Notes under the pieces: model-generated
The model's database searches: none
Told to the model about the DNA's origin: nothing
The model's input: only the letters and a program-made list of their open reading frames with translations
From: Paenibacillus sp. J5C2022
GTDB taxonomy: Bacteria > Bacillota > Bacilli > Paenibacillales > Paenibacillaceae
DNA: 64,000 nucleotides
NCBI RefSeq assembly: GCF_025567625.1
Contig: NZ_JAOQJC010000041.1
Location: forward strand, 1-64,000
Direction: 5' to 3'
Translations under genes and position numbers: made by a program
Part shown: positions 17,978 to 26,647 of the stretch, one piece after another
Numbering within the stretch: position 1 is the first letter of the stretch
How the letters are laid out: each line of letters starts with the position of its first letter

Positions 17978-20900
17978 TTAGTTGATATTGGCGTCCTCTC
18001 TATCGACATCCAACAGTCGCAGAATAACGGTCAATGCTTCCGCTCGGGTTGCCAATCCGCCTGGCACAAAGCGCCCGTCCGGCTTACCCTCGATAATGCC
18101 CGCTTCCCAGGCTGCGGCAACCGCTGCTTTGCCCCATACCGGAATATCCAATGCGTCTGTGAATACACCTTCTGCCTGCGCATTCGTCTCATCCAGCGCC
18201 AATTGCAATGCCCGCGCCGCCATCACGGCCATCTCCACCCGCGTAATGGCCGCTGCCGGGCGGAATGTATTGTCTCCGTAGCCGGTAATTATGCCCGCCT
18301 TGACAGCCTGGGCGATCGCTTGCTGCGCCCACTGCCCGATATTGCCTGTATCGTCAAAGGCCAGTTCCGCTGCATCCCGCCCCTCCAATTGGAGGCCGCG
18401 CATCAACATCACCGCAAACTGCGCACGCGTCACCTGTTGCTGAGGCCGGAAGCTACCGTCCGGGTAGCCGCTGACGATGCCTTGTGCTGCCGCCGCACGG
18501 ATCGCCGCTTCCGCCCAATGGCCTGCAGTATCTGTGAACGCCACTGTCTCTTCAGCCGGCTCTTCCTCTACTGCTTCACCGGCCTCTTCCTGTTGTGCTT
18601 CTTGTTCCTCAATGCCGCCAGTACTGCCTGTACCACCAGTACCGCCTGTACCACCAGTACTGCCTGTACCGCCAGTACTGCCTGTACCGCCTGTGCCGCC
18701 GGACGACGATTCCTCCTTAATATCTGCTGCCGTCAGCTGAAGCAGCCTGAATGCCACTACATCGCCGTTGCTGTCCACTTCGTACACGCCAATGTACATT
18801 CCGGCGCTCACGCCGTTAATATCCGCCCCGGATACGTAAGGGGCCGTTACACTGCTGCCACTCGGCGCAGCAGTACCGATGTTCGGCACCGGCAAGCTGC
18901 GCGCAGACAGCTTCAGGGCAATCGAATGGCCTGTGCCGGCCGTTGTCGCAATAGCCGTTGCGCCTTCTGCATCTCCTGGACCGGCCGTAGCGGTAATTGC
19001 TGACACAGCATTAGGCTGCGGAAGCGGAATGGCGATCGCCGCCTGATCGAACATCGCTTCTGCCCCACCCCAGACGAGGAACCCAGCTTTGCCTGGCACG
19101 ACCGGCTGCTCATTGCCCGGATGCGTCAATTCACCGTAATACACATCTTGGCCGTTCACTCTGACCAGCACATTGGCGTCAATGTACTGGAGCGTTATCT
19201 GATACCATTGCCCGGATTCCAACGGGCTAATATGGAAGGAACGTTCCACCCATTCTTCCAGATTTTCATTGTATACCCGCAGCCTCACAAGGCCGTCCGC
19301 CTGGAAACCGATCCACGTATACGAATCCTCCGAAGCATAACGAATCACAGCACCAGCTCCGCCCTGGCCCTCCAGTTTCATCTTGAACGAATACACACTG
19401 TCAGCGAGTACCGGCGAGCTGCTATCAACCACGAGGAATTCCCCGCCTGACAGTGCAACAGCCCCCTCTTCCGCCGCAAGCGTGGACAACGCATCGCCAT
19501 GAACAATAGTATGATCGCTAACATTTCCGTCATTATAATCCCGCTTGTACTGGGCGGCGCCATAGACTTGGAACTCGCCGATTTTGGGAGAGTTGGACTC
19601 TGCCCCTGTAATGACCAGCCTGATCTTGTTCGTAAACACCATATCTGTCTGAATGACATGCAACGGGATGGCAGTGCCGGTATGAAGCGGCCGGAATTGG
19701 CCCCATGGCGCCGAGAAATATTCCAAGCGGAAGGAAGTCACTTTGTCCCCTGCCAGCCCGGCCTCCTGAATGACAAATTGGTTAATCGCAGTATATTCGC
19801 CCAAGTTGTATTCCACCCAGGCCTCGCCATCTGCCATGTCGATATCGCCTTTGAGCGGATCCACATTCGGCGTCCAATAAGTGCTCTGCACCCCATCTGC
19901 CGTAAATGCCCCCAGCACAAGCGCCTGATACGTTATATTCCCTTGCCCGTCAATCATGGCCGGCGTCATATCCTTAAGCACCGTTGTCCAGTCGCCGCCT
20001 GGCGCTTCTGAGCTTGGAATCGTCCGGAATTCCATACCGGTGTACAATTTGTTAACATTGTCGAAGCGATCTTCCGAATGGGAGGATGAGGTAATGGCGG
20101 CATGCAGAGCAAGATTGCGCTCTATATCCGGATGGTTGCCTCCCGGGGGTACGAGAACATACCCGCGCAGCGATGCCGTAGTCAAGCTTACTTCCCCATT
20201 CACAACCGGAACAGTTTCCACATAACTTCTGCCGTCAGGTGTAAGCTCATACAGATCAAGCGAATTATAGCTGCTCCAGCTTGCCGGAAGCTTCCACGTT
20301 CTACCTGCCGATGCCTCCACACCGTATATGAAAATACGCTCTGTTCCGTCATACGCCGGAATGAAACGATAGTCGCCTTCGGCAATGATCAGATCGCCAT
20401 CCGTTACGGTAACTTGATGGGTTGCCTTGTCATAGGCGTAGATGACATCCTCACCCCAACGCGTGTACGTCTGCTGGGCATTATCCACATATTCTTGCAA
20501 GCCGAACTGGGCCACATACCCGTTAAGCAGGCTGTGCAGGAAGCTCATCTTCGTCAGGGCGACGGCTTGCTTATTCTGCGCATAGCCGACATTGACGTTC
20601 CCGGTCCATTCCGAATCGCTATAGATCGTACCCCACAGATAATCCTGTGGTTGCGTCTGGTATGTCCGTGTCGCATGATACACTGTCATCCCGGCATTGA
20701 TGAAGCTGTCGATGACGGCAGGCGCCCTGTTTTCCACCTTGAAAATAAACCCGCCATTCAGCCGTTTCTCGGCATCATAATATTCGGTTGCGGCATACGT
20801 GCCATGTGCCGCCCAATGATCGATTTCGCGTTTTTTGGCATAACGTTCCTCTGCAGCACCATAATCGCCCTTCGGATAATCGATCATGACATCCTGGTAC

Positions 20901-22420
20901 AGAATGAACGGCTCCCAGAAGCGATCGACAAAAGCGTCTTGCCTATTGAACGGATAGCCGTTCTTCACATCGGTATAATGGCTGATCTGGTAGGCATCCC
21001 ATCCGAACACATTCGTACCGTATTGCAGTCCGTCTGTACGGATTTCTTCATTGCCATACGGACTTGCCGTATTGCCGCGCATATAAGCGTTGCTGTTCGT
21101 CGTCATATCTGTCATGTTGACGTGAAAGGAGAGATCGCCGCCGTATTCCTCCATCTCTGCCTTGACGGCCGCCATCTTCCCATCAGTGCCCAATGCGGGG
21201 TTATAGTAGATTTCGTTAATGCTCGGCCAGCCGTAGTCATGTCCTCTGCCGTTCCAGCCGACATATTCATAGGACTGTTTGCCGATGCCATCGGTCATAT
21301 GATAGGTTTGGCGCTGAATCTCCGCCAATTGTTCCAACGTAGTGTTCACAGCCGTGAAGCCTTTGAATGTCGAGGATTGTCCTCCCGGCCCAGGGAAAGC
21401 GCCATGCGTCTGATGCCAGTTGCCGCCATTGAAGAACTGCCGCAGCTCCTGCGGCATCTGCGGGATCTGCTCCTTGATCCACAATGCGCCGTCCTGCCAA
21501 TCAACCTGACCGTTATCGTTGTTGTCTTGCCCGATATAGACCCGGCTCTCATACCAGACATCCGCTGCAGATGTGAGCGAGGTTTGCTGCTGCGGACGAT
21601 GTCCGTCAGCAAGCCGGTGATGATAGACGCCATCATAGATTTCTGCGACCTTGGCATTAGCAGCGTTATATCGTAGCCGCATCGTATAAGGCCTGTCGAA
21701 CGCGCTTGGCGTATGTACGGCCGCTACCGCACCATCATGATAAACAAAGGCATAAGCGACTTGCTCCAGATAGTGCTTGTCGCGGAACAGGTCGGAGTTA
21801 TAGACAATGTAGGCATCGTACATTTCTTGCAGGCCCCAGTAAAAGTCACTGGTCTGATTATAGGTATAGCCTAATGTCGGTGACTGGGAACCGCCAATGT
21901 TGGAAGCCGCTACTCCTGTACCGGCCATCGTACCGTCATTGACAGCCATGATCGGATAAAGCAACTGAATGCGCAACGGGACCAATGCCTCATCGCCCGT
22001 CACTTGCGTGATCCGTTTGACAAGCGTCGTTCCTTCAACCGTAAAGGTATACATAATTGTTACGGTCCTTGGCAGCAGCGGCCCTGTGCCGTCCAGGTCC
22101 ACATCACTCACTGTTACGACATATTCGCCTGCTGCGGGCGACGTTTTTGCCAACACAACAGACGGCACATATTCCGTATCGTTAATTGCAATCTTATAAT
22201 TTGTGCTGCTTAACAGCTCGGCGCCATCTATTGTGCTGCCATCGGACTTTAAGGTGTAATGAATGGCTTGAGGATAGTTTGGATCGAGCGTAACCGTCAA
22301 GGTATCGCTTTCAATACTAGTCGCGCTTGCAGCTGCTGTTCCGTTCTGAACCGCCAAGCCAAGCACAGCTGTCAATGCGATAGCCAGGCAATAAGTAGAC
22401 CAACGTCTCATGATATTCAA
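17978..22420 (-). CDS. Surface-anchored GH101-like glycosidase with three SLH domains
   Basis: 1480 residues. A signal peptide (about 1-32) precedes a large catalytic region (about 33-760). Its motifs YVGWNGRGHDYGWPS and LSFHVNMTD resemble endo-alpha-N-acetylgalactosaminidase (GH101). Then come an F5/8-type discoidin module (about 765-945), a LamG-like sandwich (about 950-1130), a Gly/Thr/Ser linker, an acidic stretch and three SLH repeats (from about 1295, with TRAQ, TRVE and TRAE motifs) that bind cell-wall polymer. It therefore acts at the cell surface. The start is TTG 22420, 7 nt after GAGGAGG. The next ATG is too far from that site. GH101 enzymes release O-linked galactosyl-GalNAc from mucin-type glycans. 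Similarity is partial, so specificity is open. Confidence 0.7.
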   Translation of the reverse strand: MNIMRRWSTYCLAIALTAVLGLAVQNGTAAASATSIESDTLTVTLDPNYPQAIHYTLKSDGSTIDGAELLSSTNYKIAINDTEYVPSVVLAKTSPAAGEYVVTVSDVDLDGTGPLLPRTVTIMYTFTVEGTTLVKRITQVTGDEALVPLRIQLLYPIMAVNDGTMAGTGVAASNIGGSQSPTLGYTYNQTSDFYWGLQEMYDAYIVYNSDLFRDKHYLEQVAYAFVYHDGAVAAVHTPSAFDRPYTMRLRYNAANAKVAEIYDGVYHHRLADGHRPQQQTSLTSAADVWYESRVYIGQDNNDNGQVDWQDGALWIKEQIPQMPQELRQFFNGGNWHQTHGAFPGPGGQSSTFKGFTAVNTTLEQLAEIQRQTYHMTDGIGKQSYEYVGWNGRGHDYGWPSINEIYYNPALGTDGKMAAVKAEMEEYGGDLSFHVNMTDMTTNSNAYMRGNTASPYGNEEIRTDGLQYGTNVFGWDAYQISHYTDVKNGYPFNRQDAFVDRFWEPFILYQDVMIDYPKGDYGAAEERYAKKREIDHWAAHGTYAATEYYDAEKRLNGGFIFKVENRAPAVIDSFINAGMTVYHATRTYQTQPQDYLWGTIYSDSEWTGNVNVGYAQNKQAVALTKMSFLHSLLNGYVAQFGLQEYVDNAQQTYTRWGEDVIYAYDKATHQVTVTDGDLIIAEGDYRFIPAYDGTERIFIYGVEASAGRTWKLPASWSSYNSLDLYELTPDGRSYVETVPVVNGEVSLTTASLRGYVLVPPGGNHPDIERNLALHAAITSSSHSEDRFDNVNKLYTGMEFRTIPSSEAPGGDWTTVLKDMTPAMIDGQGNITYQALVLGAFTADGVQSTYWTPNVDPLKGDIDMADGEAWVEYNLGEYTAINQFVIQEAGLAGDKVTSFRLEYFSAPWGQFRPLHTGTAIPLHVIQTDMVFTNKIRLVITGAESNSPKIGEFQVYGAAQYKRDYNDGNVSDHTIVHGDALSTLAAEEGAVALSGGEFLVVDSSSPVLADSVYSFKMKLEGQGGAGAVIRYASEDSYTWIGFQADGLVRLRVYNENLEEWVERSFHISPLESGQWYQITLQYIDANVLVRVNGQDVYYGELTHPGNEQPVVPGKAGFLVWGGAEAMFDQAAIAIPLPQPNAVSAITATAGPGDAEGATAIATTAGTGHSIALKLSARSLPVPNIGTAAPSGSSVTAPYVSGADINGVSAGMYIGVYEVDSNGDVVAFRLLQLTAADIKEESSSGGTGGTGSTGGTGSTGGTGGTGGTGSTGGIEEQEAQQEEAGEAVEEEPAEETVAFTDTAGHWAEAAIRAAAAQGIVSGYPDGSFRPQQQVTRAQFAVMLMRGLQLEGRDAAELAFDDTGNIGQWAQQAIAQAVKAGIITGYGDNTFRPAAAITRVEMAVMAARALQLALDETNAQAEGVFTDALDIPVWGKAAVAAAWEAGIIEGKPDGRFVPGGLATRAEALTVILRLLDVDREDANIN
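18615..18701 (-). repeat. Tandem Gly-Thr-Gly-Ser linker repeat inside the SLH protein gene
   Basis: Degenerate copies of a 9/18-nt unit (GCCAGTACTGCCTGTACC on the plus strand) encode the GGTGGTGSTGG linker between catalytic modules and SLH domains. Copy number is likely to vary between strains by slippage in multiples of three bases, which would keep the frame. Confidence 0.8.
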
Positions 22421-22460
22421 TTCATCTCCTCCTCTGATTGAGTTATCATCCCATTAAGGC

Positions 22461-24179
22461 TTATTCCACCCCATATACTTCATCCGGCTTTGTGACCATA
22501 CGTTCACCCAGATCAAAGTTCTCTCCGTTATCCAATAAGCTAATGGCTTCGGAAACATCGCCGAAGCGTTTCATCTCCTCGATATATGAATCCCACTCGG
22601 CAACAGACGTTTTGCCCGTCAAAAATTTCAGCTCGCTTTCCTTCACATAAGTACGGATAGGTGTCATAATCTTGGCGAACTCATCGGTCTGCTCCGTCGT
22701 CATCGACGGCAGCGGGTACGTAAAGGTCGGCTGCATTTTGCCTTCGTCCAGCGCCTGCAAGAAGAAGTGGGCATTCTTCTTTGTAATCGGCAATTGTGCC
22801 AGGCTCCAATCATTGCTGTACAACGGTGGGGCGATAGTTACATATCGGAGCAGCATAAATCGCTGTGTATTGAAATCGAACTCCCCGCTTATCACCTCAT
22901 CCGTAAATTTACGTTTGCCATTGTCATTCGTATAGCTGACGCCTTCCAAGCCCCAATTGTACAAATCCATCATTTCCGGATCATAGATTTGGTCAAGTGT
23001 CGCGGCAAGCAGCTCCGGATTTTTCACCTTGGCACTGGCGAAGTACCCCCAGTAAGGCGCGCCGTCATGAATAACGGTCAAGAAGTAATTGGACTTGCCG
23101 TTGTATGCCGGCGATATCATTGGCTCAACTTCAATCGGCACTTCCTTTCCTTGCATGACAGGCCAATATGCGCCATCAATGACACTGACATAGTTGTACG
23201 TGAACGCCCAGTTGCCCTGCTGCAGCTTGGCTTTGGCAGCGTCGCTGCTCATCGATACGATCGCCGGATCGAGCAGCCCGTCGTTATACATATTGCTGGT
23301 GAATGCCAGGAAATCCTTGTAAGCGGGGTCGTCAACAGGCACGAACGACCATTTGCCGCTTGCCTTGTCATATTTGAAATCCCCGCCTGAAGGCGTGAAG
23401 CCATTCGTGCTGCCCGTACCGAACATATTCGCCAATGCATACAACGTATAGTCAGCTCCTGGCGTGCCGCCGCCATCGGTCAGAAACGGAATGACTTCCG
23501 GCTCCTTGGCCTTGATAGCCAGCATCGCATCGTAGAACTCTTCCACCGTCGTAGGGACGGCAATGTTCAGCCGATCCAGCAACGTTTTGTTGTACATGAA
23601 GCCTTCCCCGGCATAGTCTGTGCCCATAATGTTCGGGAGTGCGAACCGCTGTCCCTTGTCATTAAGCAGGTAGTTGATTGCCGGGTATTTCTTGATCGCC
23701 GCCTGCAGGTTCGGCATATAATCCTTGTACAGCTCGAAATCGAGGAACATGCCGCTCTCGCCATAGGTCTGGCTGTTTTTCAACGAATCCCTCATCCACA
23801 TCAGGTCTGGCAGATCGCCTGAGCTGAGGAACAGCTTGATCTTGTTGTCATACTCGCTGAACGGCAACATATCCCATTCGAATGAAACATTGCCCAGCTT
23901 CTGCTGATAGGCCTGGAAGATCGGGGAGTTCGCATCCTCGGACATATTGAGGTCAGCCCCGAATGCCTTATACACAATTTTGTCGCCTGTATACGGCAAT
24001 AGCACCCCTGCATCCTCCTCCGCTTGATTATTCCCTTTCGTATTTTCTGTTGCCGGCGTCCCCGGCTTGTTGGTACCGTCCCCATTATTGCCCGGCACGT
24101 TGTTGCTGCAAGCAGCAACGACTGACACCAACATGAAAACGCATACAATCCATGCCATTGATTTTCTTGCCTTGTTCAT
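22461..24179 (-). CDS. Extracellular solute-binding lipoprotein
   Basis: 572 residues, family 1 sugar-binding lipoprotein with a hydrophobic signal, lipobox VAAC (Cys 24) and an Asn/Gly/Thr-rich linker, then the usual two-lobed body (YTGDKIVYKAFGAD onwards). GGAGGA lies 7 nt before the ATG. It sits 40 nt before the GH101-like gene. It is separated from the permease genes by a gene remnant and has its own copy of the operon promoter (see 24279-24333). It should deliver the glycan released by the surface enzyme to the permeases at 24666-26464. Confidence 0.88.
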   Translation of the reverse strand: MNKARKSMAWIVCVFMLVSVVAACSNNVPGNNGDGTNKPGTPATENTKGNNQAEEDAGVLLPYTGDKIVYKAFGADLNMSEDANSPIFQAYQQKLGNVSFEWDMLPFSEYDNKIKLFLSSGDLPDLMWMRDSLKNSQTYGESGMFLDFELYKDYMPNLQAAIKKYPAINYLLNDKGQRFALPNIMGTDYAGEGFMYNKTLLDRLNIAVPTTVEEFYDAMLAIKAKEPEVIPFLTDGGGTPGADYTLYALANMFGTGSTNGFTPSGGDFKYDKASGKWSFVPVDDPAYKDFLAFTSNMYNDGLLDPAIVSMSSDAAKAKLQQGNWAFTYNYVSVIDGAYWPVMQGKEVPIEVEPMISPAYNGKSNYFLTVIHDGAPYWGYFASAKVKNPELLAATLDQIYDPEMMDLYNWGLEGVSYTNDNGKRKFTDEVISGEFDFNTQRFMLLRYVTIAPPLYSNDWSLAQLPITKKNAHFFLQALDEGKMQPTFTYPLPSMTTEQTDEFAKIMTPIRTYVKESELKFLTGKTSVAEWDSYIEEMKRFGDVSEAISLLDNGENFDLGERMVTKPDEVYGVE

Positions 24180-24278
24180 TGAAACTTCCTCCCCTTGGTC
24201 ATATTTCTATACATAAACCGCTTAGCGGCATATGCCCCATTCAGGCTACGCCACCTTGGCTGCTGTGGTATTGGTCTG

Positions 24279-24333
24279 ACTGTACCCGCCAAGGCCGCAA
24301 TTGTAAATGTTCTTTTTCTCACTTGGTTTGCAA
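24279..24333 (-). promoter_or_regulatory. Second copy of the AraC-type box and promoter, upstream of the binding-protein gene
   Basis: On the minus strand the 19-nt box TTGCAAACCAAGTGAGAAA (24333-24315) is followed after 7 nt by a TTTACA -35 (24307-24302), a 17-nt spacer and TACAGT (24284-24279). The same arrangement stands in front of the permease operon at 26514-26569. Fourteen or more of the 19 box positions match, and TGGCGGGTACA is also shared in the spacer. The box overlaps the last codons of the Gfo/Idh remnant. Binding by the AraC regulator at 29465 is inference. Confidence 0.65.
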
Positions 24334-24654
24334 TTGCTCAGTTGTCCAGGAAATAGGTTGAAAAGTATGGCTTTCCGCCGATTGCTTGGCTCGCACACAC
24401 ATCAGCGCACTCAACAGCCCATCAGCGAGCGACGTGCCCGAGGCACCCTCTCCCTTCATCATGCGCAGGAAATTGTCAGCCAAGGCGGCATCACCGCCGC
24501 CATGCGACATATGGGAGGAACCGACCTTGCAGCTTTCCACCCGCGGGGCATTATGCATGTGCACTTTGGCTTCCTCGGAATTCCAGTCGAATTCAATCGT
24601 TCCATTGTAGCCAAGCAACCGGGCTCCGCGTACAGCCGCCCCCTTCTTGTACGA
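24319..24654 (-). pseudogene. C-terminal remnant of a Gfo/Idh/MocA-family oxidoreductase
   Basis: About 111 codons, beginning right after an in-frame TAA (24657-24655) with SYKKGAAVRGARLLGYNGTIEFDW and ending at a stop at 24319. The sequence MSHGGGDAALADNFLRMM, then LSALMCVRAKQSAE, matches the C-terminal end of NAD(P)-dependent Gfo/Idh/MocA sugar dehydrogenases, which are normally about 330-400 residues. The Rossmann domain and catalytic Lys-Pro motif are absent, and no ATG with a ribosome binding site is present. It is therefore a truncated leftover between permease and binding-protein genes. The loss probably removed the N-terminal two thirds by deletion next to the permease stop. Confidence 0.8.
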
Positions 24655-24665
24655 TTACAGTTGGA

Positions 24666-25538
24666 CTAAGACTTGACCGCTCCCAGGGTCATGCCTTTGG
24701 CAAAGTATTTTTGCAGGAACGGATAGATGCACAAGATCGGCAGCATGACGATTATGATGACCGCTGACTGAATCGTCCTTGTTGTAACGCGCTGGAAGTC
24801 CTTCAAATAGATCATGCTATGCGCATCCTGAATGGTGGCATTCTGGATCAGCCGCGTCAATTGCAGGTTGATGGGCCACAAATCCTTATTATCCAGAAAT
24901 ACATAAGGAATAAAGTAATTGTTCCAGGACGCAATGGCCGAGAACAGGACGAAGGTCGCAATCAAGGGCTTCGATACAGGCATAATGATGCGGAACAGCA
25001 ATGTCATATGGCCGGCGCCGTCAATACGGGCAGCCTCCTTGATTGCCGAAGGAATCTGCTGGAAGAATGAGCGGAAGATAATAATATTGAAGAAGCTCAT
25101 CGTTCCGATCAATATGACCGGGAAAATCGTGTCGTACATATACAGAACTTTGCGGGTAACAAAATACAAAGGTACGATTCCCCCACTGAAATAGCCGGTA
25201 ATTAGCATGTAAATCGTCAATGTTTTTTTGCCTTTGAATTCGTCCACCGTGAGCGGATAGGCAATCATCGGCGTAAAGGTCAACACCACCAATGTGAAAG
25301 CTACTGCGTAAAATATGGAATTCAGGTACATGCGGATCATGCTCGGGTCCTTGAGCAAATAATGGTATGATTCCAGTGTAAAGCCATGGGACTTGAACCA
25401 TACAGCCTGTCCGCCCAGTTCAACCGCATCGCTCACCGACAGCAGGAATACGCGGAATAATGGATAGACAAAGGCGAACGACAACACAAGCATGAACAGC
25501 ACGAGCAGAATATCGAATCCAGAAATATGCTTTTTCAT
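24666..25538 (-). CDS. Sugar ABC transporter permease, YtcP type
   Basis: 290 residues, six membrane segments, EAA-type loop AIKEAARIDGAGHMTLLFRI, C-terminal TLGAVKS typical of the group. ATG 25538 follows GGGAGG by 7 nt. It is 17 nt downstream of its LplB-type partner. The gene ends 11 nt before the oxidoreductase remnant, whose missing N-terminus would have lain here. Confidence 0.9.
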   Translation of the reverse strand: MKKHISGFDILLVLFMLVLSFAFVYPLFRVFLLSVSDAVELGGQAVWFKSHGFTLESYHYLLKDPSMIRMYLNSIFYAVAFTLVVLTFTPMIAYPLTVDEFKGKKTLTIYMLITGYFSGGIVPLYFVTRKVLYMYDTIFPVILIGTMSFFNIIIFRSFFQQIPSAIKEAARIDGAGHMTLLFRIIMPVSKPLIATFVLFSAIASWNNYFIPYVFLDNKDLWPINLQLTRLIQNATIQDAHSMIYLKDFQRVTTRTIQSAVIIIVMLPILCIYPFLQKYFAKGMTLGAVKS

Positions 25539-25555
25539 CACACGCCCTCCCTTTT

Positions 25556-26464
25556 TTAGTAAAACGATGCTTTCCCCATTTTTTTCGAGATAGCGTTTGC
25601 AATCAGAATTAATGCAGTCGATACAACCGCGAATACAAAATTGACTGCAGTGGAATAGCTTGCGCTTGCCCCCTCGATGCCTGCTCGATACACATAGGTG
25701 CCGACGGTATCTGCCGTTTCATACGTGAGCGGGTTGTACATCAGCAAGTTGCGCTGGAAGTCGGAGCCTGTGGAATTCGCCGAAGCGAGAAAGCCGCCGA
25801 TCTGCATAATAAACAGCAGCACTACGGTAGGCATAATCGAAGGAATCGTAATATACCACATTTGCTTGAAGCGACCTGCGCCATCAATGACTGCCGACTC
25901 GTACATCTCCTGATTAATCCCCGCTATCGCTGCCAAATACAAAATCGAGTTAAACCCGATCGTATTCCACAGCCCCGAGAAGCCGAAGATCGATCGATAG
26001 GCAGCCGGGTCAGCCAACAAGTCCACCGTTCCCCAGCCAAACAGCTTCGTGAATACCGTTATTACCCCTGTTGTGGGATCAAGCAAGTCGCGTACCAAGC
26101 CGACAAGGATGACCATTGAGATGAAATAAGGAAATACGGAGATCGACTGCACGATTTTTTTGTACCGACTGAACTTCAATTCATTGAGCAGCAGGGCAAA
26201 CATAACCGGGAATGGAAATAATGCCAGACTCCACACACCGAACGCAATCGTGTTCTTGGTAATGCGCCATAAATAAGGATCTTCGAAGAAATCAATAAAA
26301 TGCTTGAATCCGATCCATTCGCTCATGATAAAACCTTTAACCGGCGAGAAGTTCTGAAAGGCCATCAGCAAGCCAAAAATCGGCAAGTAGCTGAACAAGA
26401 AAAAAATCAGTACACCCGGCAATGTCATCAGGTACAGGCTGTAATTCCGCTGTAAATATTTCAT
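25556..26464 (-). CDS. Sugar ABC transporter permease, LplB type
   Basis: 302 residues with six membrane segments and the EAA-type loop ESAVIDGAGRFKQMWYITIPS. ATG 26464 has AAGGGG 6 nt upstream. The ATG two codons earlier (26470) is too close to that site. It is the first gene of the operon that continues through the binding protein and the GH101-like enzyme to the terminator at 14796. Confidence 0.9.
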   Translation of the reverse strand: MKYLQRNYSLYLMTLPGVLIFFLFSYLPIFGLLMAFQNFSPVKGFIMSEWIGFKHFIDFFEDPYLWRITKNTIAFGVWSLALFPFPVMFALLLNELKFSRYKKIVQSISVFPYFISMVILVGLVRDLLDPTTGVITVFTKLFGWGTVDLLADPAAYRSIFGFSGLWNTIGFNSILYLAAIAGINQEMYESAVIDGAGRFKQMWYITIPSIMPTVVLLFIMQIGGFLASANSTGSDFQRNLLMYNPLTYETADTVGTYVYRAGIEGASASYSTAVNFVFAVVSTALILIANAISKKMGKASFY

Positions 26465-26513
26465 TTGCATCCCCTTTTTCTCAAGTGCTTTATCTGCCTT
26501 GCCTCATGCCCCC

Positions 26514-26569
26514 AATGTACCCGCCATACCCGCCAGATGTAAATCTACACTTTCTCACATCGTTTGCAA
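26514..26569 (-). promoter_or_regulatory. AraC-type box and promoter of the permease operon
   Basis: On the minus strand TTGCAAACGATGTGAGAAA (26569-26551), 7 nt, TTTACA (26543-26538), 18-nt spacer, TACATT (26519-26514). The position of the box just upstream of the -35 is what AraC activators use. A near-identical copy lies at 24279-24333. Confidence 0.65.
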
Positions 26570-26589
26570 ATGCCCACCTATATAGCAAA

Positions 26590-26630
26590 ACAGCGGGCAA
26601 ATGGCTATTATAGAGCCATCTGTCCGCTGT
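26590..26630 (-). terminator. Terminator of the six-hairpin glycosidase gene
   Basis: On the minus strand ACAGCGG-CA-ATGGCT pairs with AGCCAT-TG-CCGCTGT (two mismatches) followed by TTTTG. It begins 17 nt after the stop codon at 26648. Confidence 0.7.
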
Positions 26631-26647
26631 CGGATGATAGAAAAAAA

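Noticed and set aside
18615..18701. Regularly repeated units suggestive of a CRISPR array
   Set aside because: The units are contiguous without spacers, in frame, and encode a Gly-Thr linker.
17747..19003. A 418-codon plus-strand frame with Cys/Thr-rich repeats
   Set aside because: The repeats are the reverse complement of the Gly/Thr linker codons of the SLH protein, so this is a shadow of that linker.
20102..21676. A 524-codon open frame on the plus strand
   Set aside because: It lies wholly antisense to the GH101-like gene, has no family signature or ribosome binding site, and its composition (His, Arg, Ile rich) is that of a complementary frame in GC-rich coding DNA.
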